From Janthinobacterium sp. Marseille (GTDB lineage Bacteria > Pseudomonadota > Gammaproteobacteria > Burkholderiales > Burkholderiaceae_D): a DNA stretch of 64,000 nucleotides. The translations under genes and the position numbers were made by a program. The stretch is from positions 3,100,001-3,164,000 of the forward strand of contig NC_009659.1 of NCBI RefSeq assembly GCF_000013625.1. The letters run 5' to 3'. This document shows, piece after piece, positions 24,422-33,538 of the stretch; within the stretch, counting starts at the first letter, position 1, and each line of letters begins with the position of its first letter. Under the pieces are notes generated by a model. The model saw only the letters and a list, made by a program, of their open reading frames with translations. It was not told the origin of the DNA and made no database searches.

Positions 24422-26694
24422 TGGGTGGCAGCAGCAAGAAGCAAACCGTCGGTTATCGCTACCGGATGGGGCTACATCTGGCCTTGTGCCAGGGGCCTGT
24501 CGATGCCGTGCAGGAAATCCAGATGGGCGACCGTACCGCATGGGGTGATGCCGACCGCGCGCCGCTGTCCAGCGGGCATGGGCTGACCAGCCTCTCGATC
24601 AACAAGCCCACGCTGTTTGGCGGCGACGAGCGCGAAGGCGGCGTGGTCGGCATCATCGATGTGCTTTCTGGTCATGCCGGACAAGGACGCAACGACTACC
24701 TGATGAGCCGCCTCGGCAGTTCCATTCCGGCATTTCGGGGCGTGCTGTCCTTGGTGGCACGCAAGATCCTGTTCGCGGCCAACAACCCCTACATCAAACC
24801 GTGGGCAGTGCGCGTCCGGCGCTTCACGGCGGGTTGGTTCGATGCGCCGTGGATGGAATGGAAGTCCGAAGTCCGCACCTGGGATGAGGACGAAGGCCAG
24901 GAAATCAGCGTCGGCATGAACCCGGCGCACATCCTGGTTCAGTGCCTCACCGATCCGCACTGGGGCATGGGCTATCCGCAGAGCACCATCGGTTGGAGTT
25001 TCTGGAACGCAGCATGGGCTTTGTCTAGTGAGGGCTTCGGCCTCAATCTGATCTGGACACGGCAGCAGCCCATCGAGAGCTTCATCGGGCAAGTCATCGA
25101 CCACATCGGCGGCATTCTCTACACCGACCCGGAACAAGGCACGTTTGAGCTCAAGCTGCTGCGCGACGACTATTGGATCGACAGCCTGCCGCAGTTGGGG
25201 CCTGACGAAATCGTGCGGTTGGAACGCTTCGAGCGCGCCCAGTGGGGCGAGTTGCCCAACGAATTAACGGTGGTCTACACCGACTGGCAGACCGGCGGTG
25301 ATGCTGCCGTCACGGTCGAGAACCTGGCCGCCATCCAGTTACAAGGCGGCGTGATCAATCAACGCCGAGATTACCCGGGCGTTAACTACGGGCCACTGGC
25401 CGCGCGGCTGGCCTTGCGTGACCTGCGCGCCTTGGGTTCGCCGTTGGCCCGAATGAGTCTGACCGTGGCACGCGACACCCTGGAGCGTGCTCCGCTGCCG
25501 GGTGATGTGTTTCTGCTGAACTGGCCGCGCTTGGGTGTGGATCAGATGGTGGTGCGCGTCACCGGTATCGACACCGGCACCTTGGGCGCGGCCGAGTGGC
25601 GCATCGAAGCCATGGAAGACGTGTTCGGGATGAGCAACACCGTGCTGTCGCCCCCGCCACCGCACGTCGAAGAGCCGACCATCGAACCTTTGCCGCCCGC
25701 CGTGGTGCTGGCCGTCGAGGTGCCGTATTGGGAACTGGCCCGGCGCTTGTCGCGCGCAGATCTGGCCTACCTGACCGACACGGACACCTATCTCGGTGCG
25801 CTGGCCACCGCCGGTGGCCGCGGGCAGTTGAATTGGCAACTTGCTACCGGCGCTTCAGGCGGCGACCTCACTGCCGTGGTGGGCGAGGACTACGCACCAC
25901 TGCTGACGCTCGATGCAGCCTTGCCGGCCAGCGAGGTCGATGCCATCGGTGTGCCAGTGACGGCCATCAGCCAGCCGGAGAGAATGGCCGTAGGCGACTA
26001 CGCCTATCTGGTGGCTGCCAATGGAGCGATTGCAGAGGCTGTAGTCGTCCTGGCCTTCGATGCTGCCAACGGAACCATCGATCTCGCACGCGGTGTGCTC
26101 GACACCACGCCCCAAGCGCATGCCTCGGGGATTCGCTTGATCGGTGTCGGCGAATGGTTGGCATCCGAAGGTGCGGAGCGGGCCCCGGGCGAGTCGGTAT
26201 TCGTGGGCGCGATTCCTCGCACGTCGACCGATCAGGGCGATCCTGTGTTGGCCGCCAATGGACAGCCGATGGTGCTGACCGGTCGGCAGGCTTTGCCGTA
26301 TCCACCCGGTCGTATCCGCCTCAATGGCCAGACCGAGCCTGTCGTGGTGGCCGGTGACCTCAACGTCACGTGGGCCCATCGCGACCGCACGCAGCAGACC
26401 GCCTACCTCGTGCAGCAAGACGAGGGCGACATCGGGCCGGAACTGGGTGTGACCTACACGCTGCGTATCCGCAATCGCAATGGCGTGCTGGCGCACACCG
26501 AAACGGGACTGCTCGGCACTGCCTTTATCTGGACGGCAGCAGTGGCCGCGCTGGATGCCGGTGCACTGGGCGACCGCATCACAGTCGAAATCAGTGCCGA
26601 GCGCGATGGTGTGAGCAGCTGGCAGCCGCAGGTGCGGGTCATGGATCGCGCGGGCTACGGCCTGCGGTGGGGACAGTATTGGGGAGGTGTGTGA
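24421..26694 (+). CDS. Tail tip/host specificity protein (gpJ-like hub)
   Basis: A 757-residue protein with the hub features of gpJ-like tail-tip proteins: GGSSKKQTVGYRYRMGLHLALCQGP start, a beta-rich middle, and a Fibronectin-III-like C-terminal part (GVTYTLRIRNRNGVLAHTE, about residues 680-700). It joins the tail tube to the receptor-binding parts and helps select the host. It overlaps the next gene by TGATG. Confidence 0.82.
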   Translation: MGGSSKKQTVGYRYRMGLHLALCQGPVDAVQEIQMGDRTAWGDADRAPLSSGHGLTSLSINKPTLFGGDEREGGVVGIIDVLSGHAGQGRNDYLMSRLGSSIPAFRGVLSLVARKILFAANNPYIKPWAVRVRRFTAGWFDAPWMEWKSEVRTWDEDEGQEISVGMNPAHILVQCLTDPHWGMGYPQSTIGWSFWNAAWALSSEGFGLNLIWTRQQPIESFIGQVIDHIGGILYTDPEQGTFELKLLRDDYWIDSLPQLGPDEIVRLERFERAQWGELPNELTVVYTDWQTGGDAAVTVENLAAIQLQGGVINQRRDYPGVNYGPLAARLALRDLRALGSPLARMSLTVARDTLERAPLPGDVFLLNWPRLGVDQMVVRVTGIDTGTLGAAEWRIEAMEDVFGMSNTVLSPPPPHVEEPTIEPLPPAVVLAVEVPYWELARRLSRADLAYLTDTDTYLGALATAGGRGQLNWQLATGASGGDLTAVVGEDYAPLLTLDAALPASEVDAIGVPVTAISQPERMAVGDYAYLVAANGAIAEAVVVLAFDAANGTIDLARGVLDTTPQAHASGIRLIGVGEWLASEGAERAPGESVFVGAIPRTSTDQGDPVLAANGQPMVLTGRQALPYPPGRIRLNGQTEPVVVAGDLNVTWAHRDRTQQTAYLVQQDEGDIGPELGVTYTLRIRNRNGVLAHTETGLLGTAFIWTAAVAALDAGALGDRITVEISAERDGVSSWQPQVRVMDRAGYGLRWGQYWGGV

Positions 26695-27290
26695 TGGAGC
26701 CGCGCATCGATGTTCATCTGCTCACCCTGAACGAGCCTGCCGAATGGCGGGAGGCCTGCATCGCCAGCCTCGAGGACGCACCGATCCAGTTGCACGTTTT
26801 GCCCGGCATCCCGGGCCGTATCGGTGAGGCACGCGCGGCAGGCTATGCACAAGGCACGCTGCCGCTGGTGTCCTTTGTCGATCCCGACGATTTGTACGAA
26901 GCCAGCGCCTTCACACAACTGGCCGACGCGCTGGATGCCTGCCCGCAGGCCGTGATGGCCTACACCGACGAAGCACTGACCGACGAAAACGGCCAGGACA
27001 TTGCCGTGCGGCGTCTGGCCTACAGCCGTTGGCAACACGCCAACAGCGCCAGCCACGTGCACGGCCTGATCGTGATGCGGCGCTCCATCGTCGAAGCCGT
27101 GCTCAAGGAAACCACCGACCTCAACAACTTCGCCGACTGGCTGCTGACCCTGCTCGTAGCCAAGCGCGGCGGCGTGCTGTACCTGCCCATCGTTGGGCGG
27201 CATTGGCGACAGCACCCGCAGCAAAGCCATCGCACAGGCGACCCGGACGCTGTCCGGCGCATTCGCCAAGCATCGAACCTCTGGAGATAG
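26694..27290 (+). CDS. Glycosyltransferase family 2-like protein in the tail operon
   Basis: A 198-residue protein. It has a GT-A-like layout: first strand and helix (IDVHLLTLNEPAEWREACIASL), a DxD-type acidic motif FVDPDDLYE at about residues 60-68, and a later acidic helix region (NFADWLLTLLVAKRGGVLYLP). That matches family 2 glycosyltransferases. It is unusual at the end of a tail operon, between hub and DUF2793 protein. It could modify the fibre, the phage or host surface sugars; this is inference. The true domain lacks the full length of a typical enzyme. Confidence 0.7.
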   Translation: MEPRIDVHLLTLNEPAEWREACIASLEDAPIQLHVLPGIPGRIGEARAAGYAQGTLPLVSFVDPDDLYEASAFTQLADALDACPQAVMAYTDEALTDENGQDIAVRRLAYSRWQHANSASHVHGLIVMRRSIVEAVLKETTDLNNFADWLLTLLVAKRGGVLYLPIVGRHWRQHPQQSHRTGDPDAVRRIRQASNLWR

Positions 27291-27293
27291 ACC

Positions 27294-27644
27294 ATGTCAT
27301 CAACCGATCCGAACCTTGGACTCAACTACGGCTGGACGCTCGGCGAGAGCGGCTGGGACACCGGCATGGACGCCAACCTCAAGCGCCTCGGCGCTGTGGT
27401 CGGCCTGTCCGTGAAAGACCGCGACCTCACCACACCACCGGCCAGCCCTGCCAACGGCGACCGCTACATCGTGCCTGCTGCTGCCACGGGTGTGTGGGCA
27501 GGCAAAACCAACCAGATCGCGGTGCGCATTGCCGATGCCTGGGAGTTCCACTCGCCCAAGATCGGCTGGCTTTGCTACATCGAGGACGAGGCCAAGCTCT
27601 CGGCCTACAAGTCCACCGGCTGGAGCGCAGGCATCGCCATCTGA
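27294..27644 (+). CDS. DUF2793 tail fibre-associated protein
   Basis: A 116-residue protein matching the DUF2793 pattern: N-terminal NLGLNYGWTLGESGWDTGMD, AVVGLSVKDRDLTTPPASPANGDRY and C-terminal WEFHSPKIGWLCYIEDEA. This family is found in tail fibre/adhesin proteins of phages; here it is a stand-alone domain at the distal end of the tail operon. It starts at ATG 27294 after GGAG-like bases and is followed by terminator T3. Confidence 0.75.
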   Translation: MSSTDPNLGLNYGWTLGESGWDTGMDANLKRLGAVVGLSVKDRDLTTPPASPANGDRYIVPAAATGVWAGKTNQIAVRIADAWEFHSPKIGWLCYIEDEAKLSAYKSTGWSAGIAI

Positions 27645-27667
27645 TTTCCCATCTTCGTACCCACCAG

Positions 27668-27702
27668 AAACCCGCCCAGATGTTCACGCACTGGGCGGGT
27701 TT
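27668..27702 (+). terminator. Terminator-like hairpin T3
   Basis: Arms AAACCCGCCCAG (27668-27679) and CTGGGCGGGTTT (27691-27702) form a 12-bp stem, the third GC-rich hairpin with this core. The next gene's CTGGAG follows within 10 bases. Confidence 0.72.
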
Positions 27703-27721
27703 CGCATTTCTGGAGACTGCA

Positions 27722-28027
27722 ATGACCGAACCCGAACAACAACAGCCTACGCTCGTCGAGAACATGCTCCTCTTGCGCCGCGAGGACTTCGACGAACTGC
27801 TGGACCGCGCCGCTGAACGCGGGGCTGAGCGTGTCCTGACCCACCTTGGCCTGGAAAACGGCCACGCCGCACGCGACATCCGCGAACTGCGCGACCTGCT
27901 GGAAGCTTGGCGCGATGCCCGACGCACGGCCTGGCAGACCACCGTCAAGGTCATCACTACCGGCATCCTGGCAGCACTGCTCGTTGGCGCAGCCATCAAG
28001 TTGAAACTGATGGGAGGCCCGCAATGA
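27722..28027 (+). CDS. DUF6127-like phage protein with one membrane segment
   Basis: A 101-residue protein (ATG 27722) with an acidic N-terminal half (ENMLLLRREDFDELLDRAAERG) and a C-terminal single membrane helix (VKVITTGILAALLVGAAIKL, residues about 74-93). It lies right before a holin-like gene and the lysozyme, so it is probably part of the lysis cassette (holin or antiholin). Overlaps the next gene by ATGA. Confidence 0.65.
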   Translation: MTEPEQQQPTLVENMLLLRREDFDELLDRAAERGAERVLTHLGLENGHAARDIRELRDLLEAWRDARRTAWQTTVKVITTGILAALLVGAAIKLKLMGGPQ

Positions 28028-28500
28028 TCGAGACCTTGCTCGGTGGTCTCCTCGGAGGGGCTTTTCGTCTCGCACCTGAAATCCTCAAATGGCTCGACCG
28101 TAAAGGCGAGCGTGGCCACGAACTGGCGATGCAGGACAAGGCGCTGGAGTTCGAGAAGCTGCGTGGCGCGCAGCGACTGTCGGAAATCGGCGCGGGTGCC
28201 GATGCGGCGTGGAATGTCGGAGCCATTGAAACCTTGCGCGAAGCCGTTCGCACCCAAGGTGAGAAAACCGGGGTTCGCTGGGCCGACGCCTTGTCGATCA
28301 GCGTGCGCCCCGTGATCACCTACTGGTTCATGGCCCTGTACTGCGCCGCCAAGACAGCGGCATTCGCAGCAGCCGTGACTGCAGGAGCTAGCTGGGGAAC
28401 GGCCATCCTCCACGCATGGACCGAGGCCGATCAAGCACTGTGGGCCGGGGTGCTGAACTTCTGGTTCCTCGGGCGCGTGTTCGACCGGGTGCGGCCGTGA
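28024..28500 (+). CDS. Holin-like phage membrane protein
   Basis: A 158-residue protein. The N-terminal about 85 residues are hydrophilic; the C-terminal half has two hydrophobic stretches (VITYWFMALYCAAKTAAFAAAVTA, then AILHAWTEADQALWAGVLNFWFLG). The same layout is seen in phage holin-like proteins ahead of endolysin genes. It is coupled on both sides. Holin function is inferred from position. Confidence 0.65.
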   Translation: MIETLLGGLLGGAFRLAPEILKWLDRKGERGHELAMQDKALEFEKLRGAQRLSEIGAGADAAWNVGAIETLREAVRTQGEKTGVRWADALSISVRPVITYWFMALYCAAKTAAFAAAVTAGASWGTAILHAWTEADQALWAGVLNFWFLGRVFDRVRP

Positions 28501-28964
28501 TTGAGGTACCAAAAGCGGCCATTGAACTGGCAAAGCGCTTCGAGGGATTCGAGCGCAGGGTGAAGCGCGGAGTCGAGATCACTGCCATTCCCTACATCTG
28601 CCCCGCAGGCTTCTGGACGATTGGCTATGGCCATCTCTGCGATCCCAAGCATCCGCCGATCACGGAGGCAGAAGCCGAGGTCTATCTGGTGCGCGATCTG
28701 CAGACTGCACTGGCGGCGACGCTGCGCTTCTGCCCAGTGCTGGCCACTGAGCCGGAGGGGCGGCTCGCGGCCGTTGTGGACTTCACGTTCAACCTCGGCG
28801 TGGGGCGGCTGCAGACATCAACGCTGCGACGGCGGGTCAATCAGCGGGACTGGCCTACCGCAGCGAGTGAACTGCGCCGATGGGTCTATGGCGGCGGGAA
28901 AGTGCTGCCAGGACTCGTCACTCGGCGCGAGGCTGAGGCAGCTTGGCTGCTTCGCAACGCCTGA
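28497..28964 (+). CDS. Phage lysozyme, GH24 (endolysin)
   Basis: A 155-residue muramidase that breaks peptidoglycan at lysis. Start GTG 28497 overlaps the holin-like gene's stop. FEGFE with E16, then C35-PAGFW-T41 in YICPAGFWTIGYGH, gives the E...C-5aa-T catalytic pattern of T4/R21-type lysozymes, with a longer than usual spacing between E and C. GYGHL follows, and VVDFTFNLGVGRL is the C-terminal lobe motif. No signal peptide is visible, so holin is needed for export. Confidence 0.88.
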   Translation: MIEVPKAAIELAKRFEGFERRVKRGVEITAIPYICPAGFWTIGYGHLCDPKHPPITEAEAEVYLVRDLQTALAATLRFCPVLATEPEGRLAAVVDFTFNLGVGRLQTSTLRRRVNQRDWPTAASELRRWVYGGGKVLPGLVTRREAEAAWLLRNA

Positions 28965-28985
28965 CTGCAGAGGCACGCGGAAGAG

Positions 28986-29013
28986 CTTGGCTTTACTGCC
29001 GAACAGCGCGTTC
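28986..29013 (+). promoter_or_regulatory. 28-bp leader element, copy E
   Basis: Plus strand: GCTTGGCTTT, six variable bases, GAACAGCGCGTT; it ends 38 nt before ATG 29052. It is the same element as the four copies at 5424-6881 and is the same distance from a small gene. It is the only copy at the right end of the phage operon. Confidence 0.78.
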
Positions 29014-29051
29014 ATGTCATCCACGCCACCAACCACTCGAAGAAGCACATC

Positions 29052-29312
29052 ATGAAAAATGAAACCGAATGGCAGACCCAGATCGCAGCGCAAAACGCAG
29101 CGGACGCGCTGGCCAACGCGCGTGGCACGTTGATGCGTGCTCTGCAAGAACTTGACTCGTATATCGAGAAGTTCGACGCAGCCGATAGCCCCGCCAGGAA
29201 GGCTGAGGCGCTCAACTGGACACTGAATTACTTGGCGACTGGCATTGCACCAAACCTTCGCCTAGACCTGATCGCCAACGCTCAAGCGCAGTTCACCCGA
29301 CTGGCGAAATGA
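29052..29312 (+). CDS. Small phage protein, unknown
   Basis: An 86-residue, Ala/Asn-rich, mostly helical protein starting at ATG 29052 (CGAAGAAG upstream). No family is recognised. It is the last rightward gene of the prophage region; its stop overlaps the end of the converging DUF262 gene by 20 bases. It carries its own leader element (copy E), so it probably belongs to the same regulon as the four leftward accessory genes. Confidence 0.6.
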   Translation: MKNETEWQTQIAAQNAADALANARGTLMRALQELDSYIEKFDAADSPARKAEALNWTLNYLATGIAPNLRLDLIANAQAQFTRLAK

Positions 29313-31155
29313 CTTGCTGCTGATCGCTCTCATCCTCTTCAGCATCGCCAGGATCAGCTCCGTCCGCAACAACCGCCGCCGCTTTACCCATAGCCCGTTC
29401 GACCAGTTTGACCAGGGCGGCCTTTCTGCTCTTGTAGAAGCTGTCGAAGTCGTCCGCTCGGAGCGCGGTCGTATCGATGAGGTGCGACCCGACAATGGCG
29501 TCCATCTGGGGGTCTGCAAGCTGAACCTGCGTATGAGCCTGCAGTTTTGACAAATAGATCGATGGCGCATGCCCGCCGATCATCCGGTTTGCCTTGTAGG
29601 AAATCGGGGTTTTGTTGACGACTGTGTTGTAGACAGCGCGCTTAATGCCGTTCTTCTCACACCAGTCCTGCGGAAAGATGTGATGAATATCCAGCGCAAG
29701 CTCCTCGTCGTCGAGTTCCTGGATCTTTGCCTTCCAGAAGAAGTCTTGCGCGCCTTCACGAAGTACCAGCACATTCAGGCCTTTGTACGCGGCGGACAGG
29801 CGCGACGTCATCGTGTCTAGGCGGTCGGGGCTGAACGCCGCATCTGCAATGGTTCGCGGTATTGCGTCGTCACTGTCGATCCACTGCAATAGATCCTCGA
29901 CGTCGTTCGCGATTCGGGTCTCGATGGCGCTGCCGTAGAGTTCGCCGAGAACGCCACTCCAGTACCAGTGAGAGAGTTTCTGGTAAATGCGCGGCTCAAG
30001 CCAGCGTTCGCGCAGGTGCGCGAGTACCGAGGCGAGAGGAGCCAGTTGAGTTCGATAAGGCAGCTCGCGCGGAGTTTTCACACATTCCTTGCGCAAAAAC
30101 TTGGCCGCGAGAAGGAACCCCGCTTCGACTTCGTCTGCCCATTTGGCATATGCGCTCAAGGGCATCGCAAGTATCGATACGCGCTTTGCACTCACCGGCT
30201 GTACGGACTTACCGGTTTTCCCCGAAGCCACATCGGCGCGGCGCAACTCCAGCGTGTGCAACATCGATACGGCCTGCAGGAAGTCCGTGGACTCCACCTG
30301 CGACAGCAGCGCCTCCTTGCACAAGCGCTGATACCGTCCCGAGACATTTCGAGTGGCATTGCCATGCCAGTCATCACGCAGGTTGAAGCCATCAGCCGCG
30401 TAGGTCGCCGTGACCAGCTCGAACACGTTGAGTGGGACGCCACCGGTGTTCACCTTCTCGAAGACCAGGCAAACCGCTTCCTTTGTCGTAGCCTTGCCCA
30501 GCTGGATCACGGGTAGCTGGTAGTTGCGGAAAGCATTCAATACCTGCCGACGGAATTGCATGTACAGGCCGAATTTTTCGGGAGCGTACTCCTGCAGCGC
30601 TTCTTCCCATGCATCCGAGTTCAGGATCTGATCGCACGGAAAGTACAGCTGCTCGCACTCCTTCTGCGTCGTAGTCAAATCAAGATCGATCTGGCGGCCA
30701 AAGTTGGAGCGTTTGATCTTGTCCTCTTCGATGGCCTCAATAGCGTCCTCCAGGCGATCCCCACCTTCCAGCGCTACTTCAATGTTCCAGTAGTAGTGCC
30801 TTCGAATAGGCTTGCCCTTTTCGGTGCGGGTCTTCACCGCATCCTTCGTGGCCAAGACTTGCGTGAGGGTGGTGAGGCGTTGTTGTCCGTCGAGAATCAG
30901 CAGTTCCGCATCTGATGCGCCCGATGGGAGCGAAACCCCTTCCACCGGCCGTACCTGAAACTTGGCCTCGCCGCCGGTCTCCAGCAGCATGACTGCCCCG
31001 ACCGGGAATGACCTGGCAATGCTCACCAGCAGACTGCGAATGTGCTGGTCATCCCACACCCATCCACGCTGAAAATCAGGTAACTGAATCTTCGCCTTGA
31101 CGATTTCGGCAAGGATCTCTGGCAATAGCCGCTTGGTGCTGTCGAAAGTGCTCAT
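29293..31155 (-). CDS. DUF262 protein, GmrSD-like restriction protein
   Basis: A complete-looking 620-residue protein (start ATG 31155). DUF262 motifs are present: LPDFQRGWVW at 25-34 and DGQQRLTTL at 89-97, a ParB/Srx-like fold that acts with a nuclease. The C-terminal part has an HNH/DUF1524-like nuclease core: DIHHIFPQDW near 494-503, followed by NKTPISYKANRMIGG. Fused arrangements like this define the type IV GmrSD-like restriction enzymes, which cut modified phage DNA. It follows the Res fragment by 16 nt on the same strand, so it was part of the same defence operon. It is intact, but its upstream operon is broken. Confidence 0.85.
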   Translation of the reverse strand: MSTFDSTKRLLPEILAEIVKAKIQLPDFQRGWVWDDQHIRSLLVSIARSFPVGAVMLLETGGEAKFQVRPVEGVSLPSGASDAELLILDGQQRLTTLTQVLATKDAVKTRTEKGKPIRRHYYWNIEVALEGGDRLEDAIEAIEEDKIKRSNFGRQIDLDLTTTQKECEQLYFPCDQILNSDAWEEALQEYAPEKFGLYMQFRRQVLNAFRNYQLPVIQLGKATTKEAVCLVFEKVNTGGVPLNVFELVTATYAADGFNLRDDWHGNATRNVSGRYQRLCKEALLSQVESTDFLQAVSMLHTLELRRADVASGKTGKSVQPVSAKRVSILAMPLSAYAKWADEVEAGFLLAAKFLRKECVKTPRELPYRTQLAPLASVLAHLRERWLEPRIYQKLSHWYWSGVLGELYGSAIETRIANDVEDLLQWIDSDDAIPRTIADAAFSPDRLDTMTSRLSAAYKGLNVLVLREGAQDFFWKAKIQELDDEELALDIHHIFPQDWCEKNGIKRAVYNTVVNKTPISYKANRMIGGHAPSIYLSKLQAHTQVQLADPQMDAIVGSHLIDTTALRADDFDSFYKSRKAALVKLVERAMGKAAAVVADGADPGDAEEDESDQQQVISPVG

Positions 31156-31171
31156 TGTTTTGCCTTCATCT

Positions 31172-31897
31172 TCACTTCACCAAATCCATCAACTTATCGA
31201 AGCTTTTCACCACGTCGTACTTGACGTTTTCAGGGGCATATTTCCGGTTGATTTCGTCGAAGAACTTGCGCGCGCATTCGATCTTGGTTTCCTCGATCTT
31301 CGTCAATTGCATCGTTGACATGGACCCCTTGGTCTCCGCCACGAAGTAGACGTGCTTGACGGCACCCTCTTTGAACGAAATTGCCCAGTCAGGGTTGTAG
31401 TCACCCACTGGCGTCGGGATCAGGAAGCCTCGGGGTAATTTGGCGTACACGACCACTTCGGTGCAGGTGTCGAGCGTCTCGACGAATTTACGCTCGATGC
31501 CGGAATCCGTGATCACGTAGTCGTAGATGTGCCGCTTGAGCTTGTCACCGGCCTTGCTGAAGTCCTGCTTGGTCTGACCTGCGGTGAAGATGTCGATATC
31601 GAACTTGTCCTCGACAGGGTCGTAGGCCAAGTGTTCGATGATCATCGTTGCCTTCTGCTCGTTGATCAGTCGCACGGCTTCGGCGATGAAGCTCTCGGGA
31701 TTGGTGCGGAACTGTGCAAACACTGCGACGTTGATTTCCTTCAGGATGTCCGCCGTCGTGCGGCGCGTCAGTTGCGTGCCTTCAGCGATCTTGCCGATGA
31801 GGTCGTACTTCACTACCGAGTGAATCGAATGCACGTTCTTATCGGTTTCAGTGGCCTTGAGCACGAATGCTTCGCCATCTTTCAGACCGTCGTAAGT
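31172..31897 (-). pseudogene. C-terminal fragment of a type III-like restriction Res subunit
   Basis: About 240 codons remain. The frame is open upstream to the IS21 edge at 31898 (TTYDGLKDGEAFVLKATETD precedes the first possible GTG start at 31864), so the 5' part, with the helicase domain, was removed by the insertion. The remaining sequence has a PD-(D/E)xK-type nuclease core: DYNPDWAISF, then VYFVAETKGS with the E and K. This fits the C-terminal nuclease of a type III restriction Res subunit. It lies 16 nt before the DUF262 gene. Confidence 0.85.
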
Positions 31898-32005
31898 TGT
31901 TGGCGCCGACCGAAAACTGAGCCACTTATGAGGGGTGTGCCGATCTAAAACTGAGCCAGGTGTTCAACCTACTCTGCTGCTTTTTGATGCAGCGGGGTTC
32001 GAGGA

Positions 32006-33538
32006 GTGATCACCATGGACATGATCGGCAGAATCCGGCGGCTGCACAGCCGAGGCAAGAAGTCAGAGCGGGAGATCTCGCGGATGACGGGGCTATCGCG
32101 CAACACGATAGCCAAGTGGCTCAAGGCGCCATTGGATGGCGAGCCCAAGTACCGGCGAATCGAGCAGCCGGGCAAGTTGACGGCCTTCCACGAGGTTCTC
32201 AGGCAGGCGCTCAAGGCCGATGCCTATCGGGCCAAGCACGAGCGCCGCACGGCACGGGCGCTGTACAGCGAACTCAAGTCGGCAGGTTACGAAGGCGGCT
32301 ACAGCCGCGTGACGGACTTCATCCGCCAGTGGCGCCAAGGCGAGGGGCAAGCGGTAGCGACGCGAGCCTTCGTGCCCTTGTCGTTCGAGCTGGGCGAGGC
32401 ATTCCAGTTCGACTGGAGCGAAGAAGGCCTGGTGGTGGGCGGCATTTACTACCGGCTGCAGGTCTCGCACATGAAGCTGTGTGCCAGCCGTGCGTTCTGG
32501 CTGGTGGCGTATCCCAGTCAGGGACACGAGATGCTGTTCGATGCGCACACGCGCAGCTTTGCGGCGCTGGGTGGGGTGGCCAGGCGCGGCATCTACGACA
32601 ACATGAAGACGGCGGTGGACCAGGTCAAGAAGGGCAAGGGCCGAGTGGTCAACGCACGCTTTGCGGTGATGTGCGCGCACTACCTGTTCGACGCCGACTT
32701 CTGCAACGTGGCCAGTGGCTGGGAGAAGGGGGTCGTCGAGAAGAACGTGCAAGATAGCAGGCGGCGAATCTGGATTGATGCGGCCAAGCAGCGCTTTGGC
32801 TCCTTTGCAGAACTCAACGCCTGGCTGGGCGAGCGCTGTCGCAGCCTGTGGGCGGAGGTTCGCCACCCAGAGCATTCGCAGTTCAGTGTGGCCGAGATGC
32901 TGGAGCATGAACGTGCCCATTTGATGTCAATGCCGCAGCCCTTTGACGGCTATGTGGAGCGCCCGGCGAGGGTGACCAGCACCTGCTTGGTCTCGGTCGC
33001 ACGCAACCGTTACTCGGTGCCTTGCGAGCTGGCCGGGCAGATGGTCAGCACCCGGCTGTACCCGACGCGGGTGGTCGTGGTGGCCAACGATGAGGTGGTG
33101 GCGCAGCATGAGCGATTCAGTGACCGTGGACAGACCCGCTATGACTGGCAGCACTACATCCCGCTGGTGCAAAGAAAGCCCGGTGCGCTGCGCAATGGCG
33201 CACCGTTTGCCGACCTCCCCCCGGCCTTGCAGCAGTTGCGCAGAGGGCTGCTACGCCAGGCCGGTGGCGACCGTGTCATGGCGCAGGTACTGGCCATTGT
33301 GAGCACAGCTGGCCTGGATGCGGTGCTGGTGGCAGTTGAATTGGCGCTGGAGAGCGCGCCACCGTCTGGCAAGGTCAGCGTCGAGCATGTGATCAATGTT
33401 CTGAGCAGGCTCAACCCTGCACCCACGCCTGAAGATGCACAGACCTGTTTGCAGGCGACAGTGGCCCCACTGGCCAACACGGCGCGCTACGACAGCTTGC
33501 GCGGGCAAGGCGGCACGGAGGAGATCAACCATGCGTGA
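32006..33538 (+). CDS. istA: IS21 transposase IstA
   Basis: A 510-residue transposase (start GTG 32006; ATG 32015 has a better-spaced GAGGAG and could be used). N-terminal helix-turn-helix ([20 protein letters not shown]), then an RNase H-like DDE core with [16 protein letters not shown] and KGVVEKNV. The last codons overlap istB. Very similar in layout to the istA of element #3. Confidence 0.92.
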   Translation: MITMDMIGRIRRLHSRGKKSEREISRMTGLSRNTIAKWLKAPLDGEPKYRRIEQPGKLTAFHEVLRQALKADAYRAKHERRTARALYSELKSAGYEGGYSRVTDFIRQWRQGEGQAVATRAFVPLSFELGEAFQFDWSEEGLVVGGIYYRLQVSHMKLCASRAFWLVAYPSQGHEMLFDAHTRSFAALGGVARRGIYDNMKTAVDQVKKGKGRVVNARFAVMCAHYLFDADFCNVASGWEKGVVEKNVQDSRRRIWIDAAKQRFGSFAELNAWLGERCRSLWAEVRHPEHSQFSVAEMLEHERAHLMSMPQPFDGYVERPARVTSTCLVSVARNRYSVPCELAGQMVSTRLYPTRVVVVANDEVVAQHERFSDRGQTRYDWQHYIPLVQRKPGALRNGAPFADLPPALQQLRRGLLRQAGGDRVMAQVLAIVSTAGLDAVLVAVELALESAPPSGKVSVEHVINVLSRLNPAPTPEDAQTCLQATVAPLANTARYDSLRGQGGTEEINHA

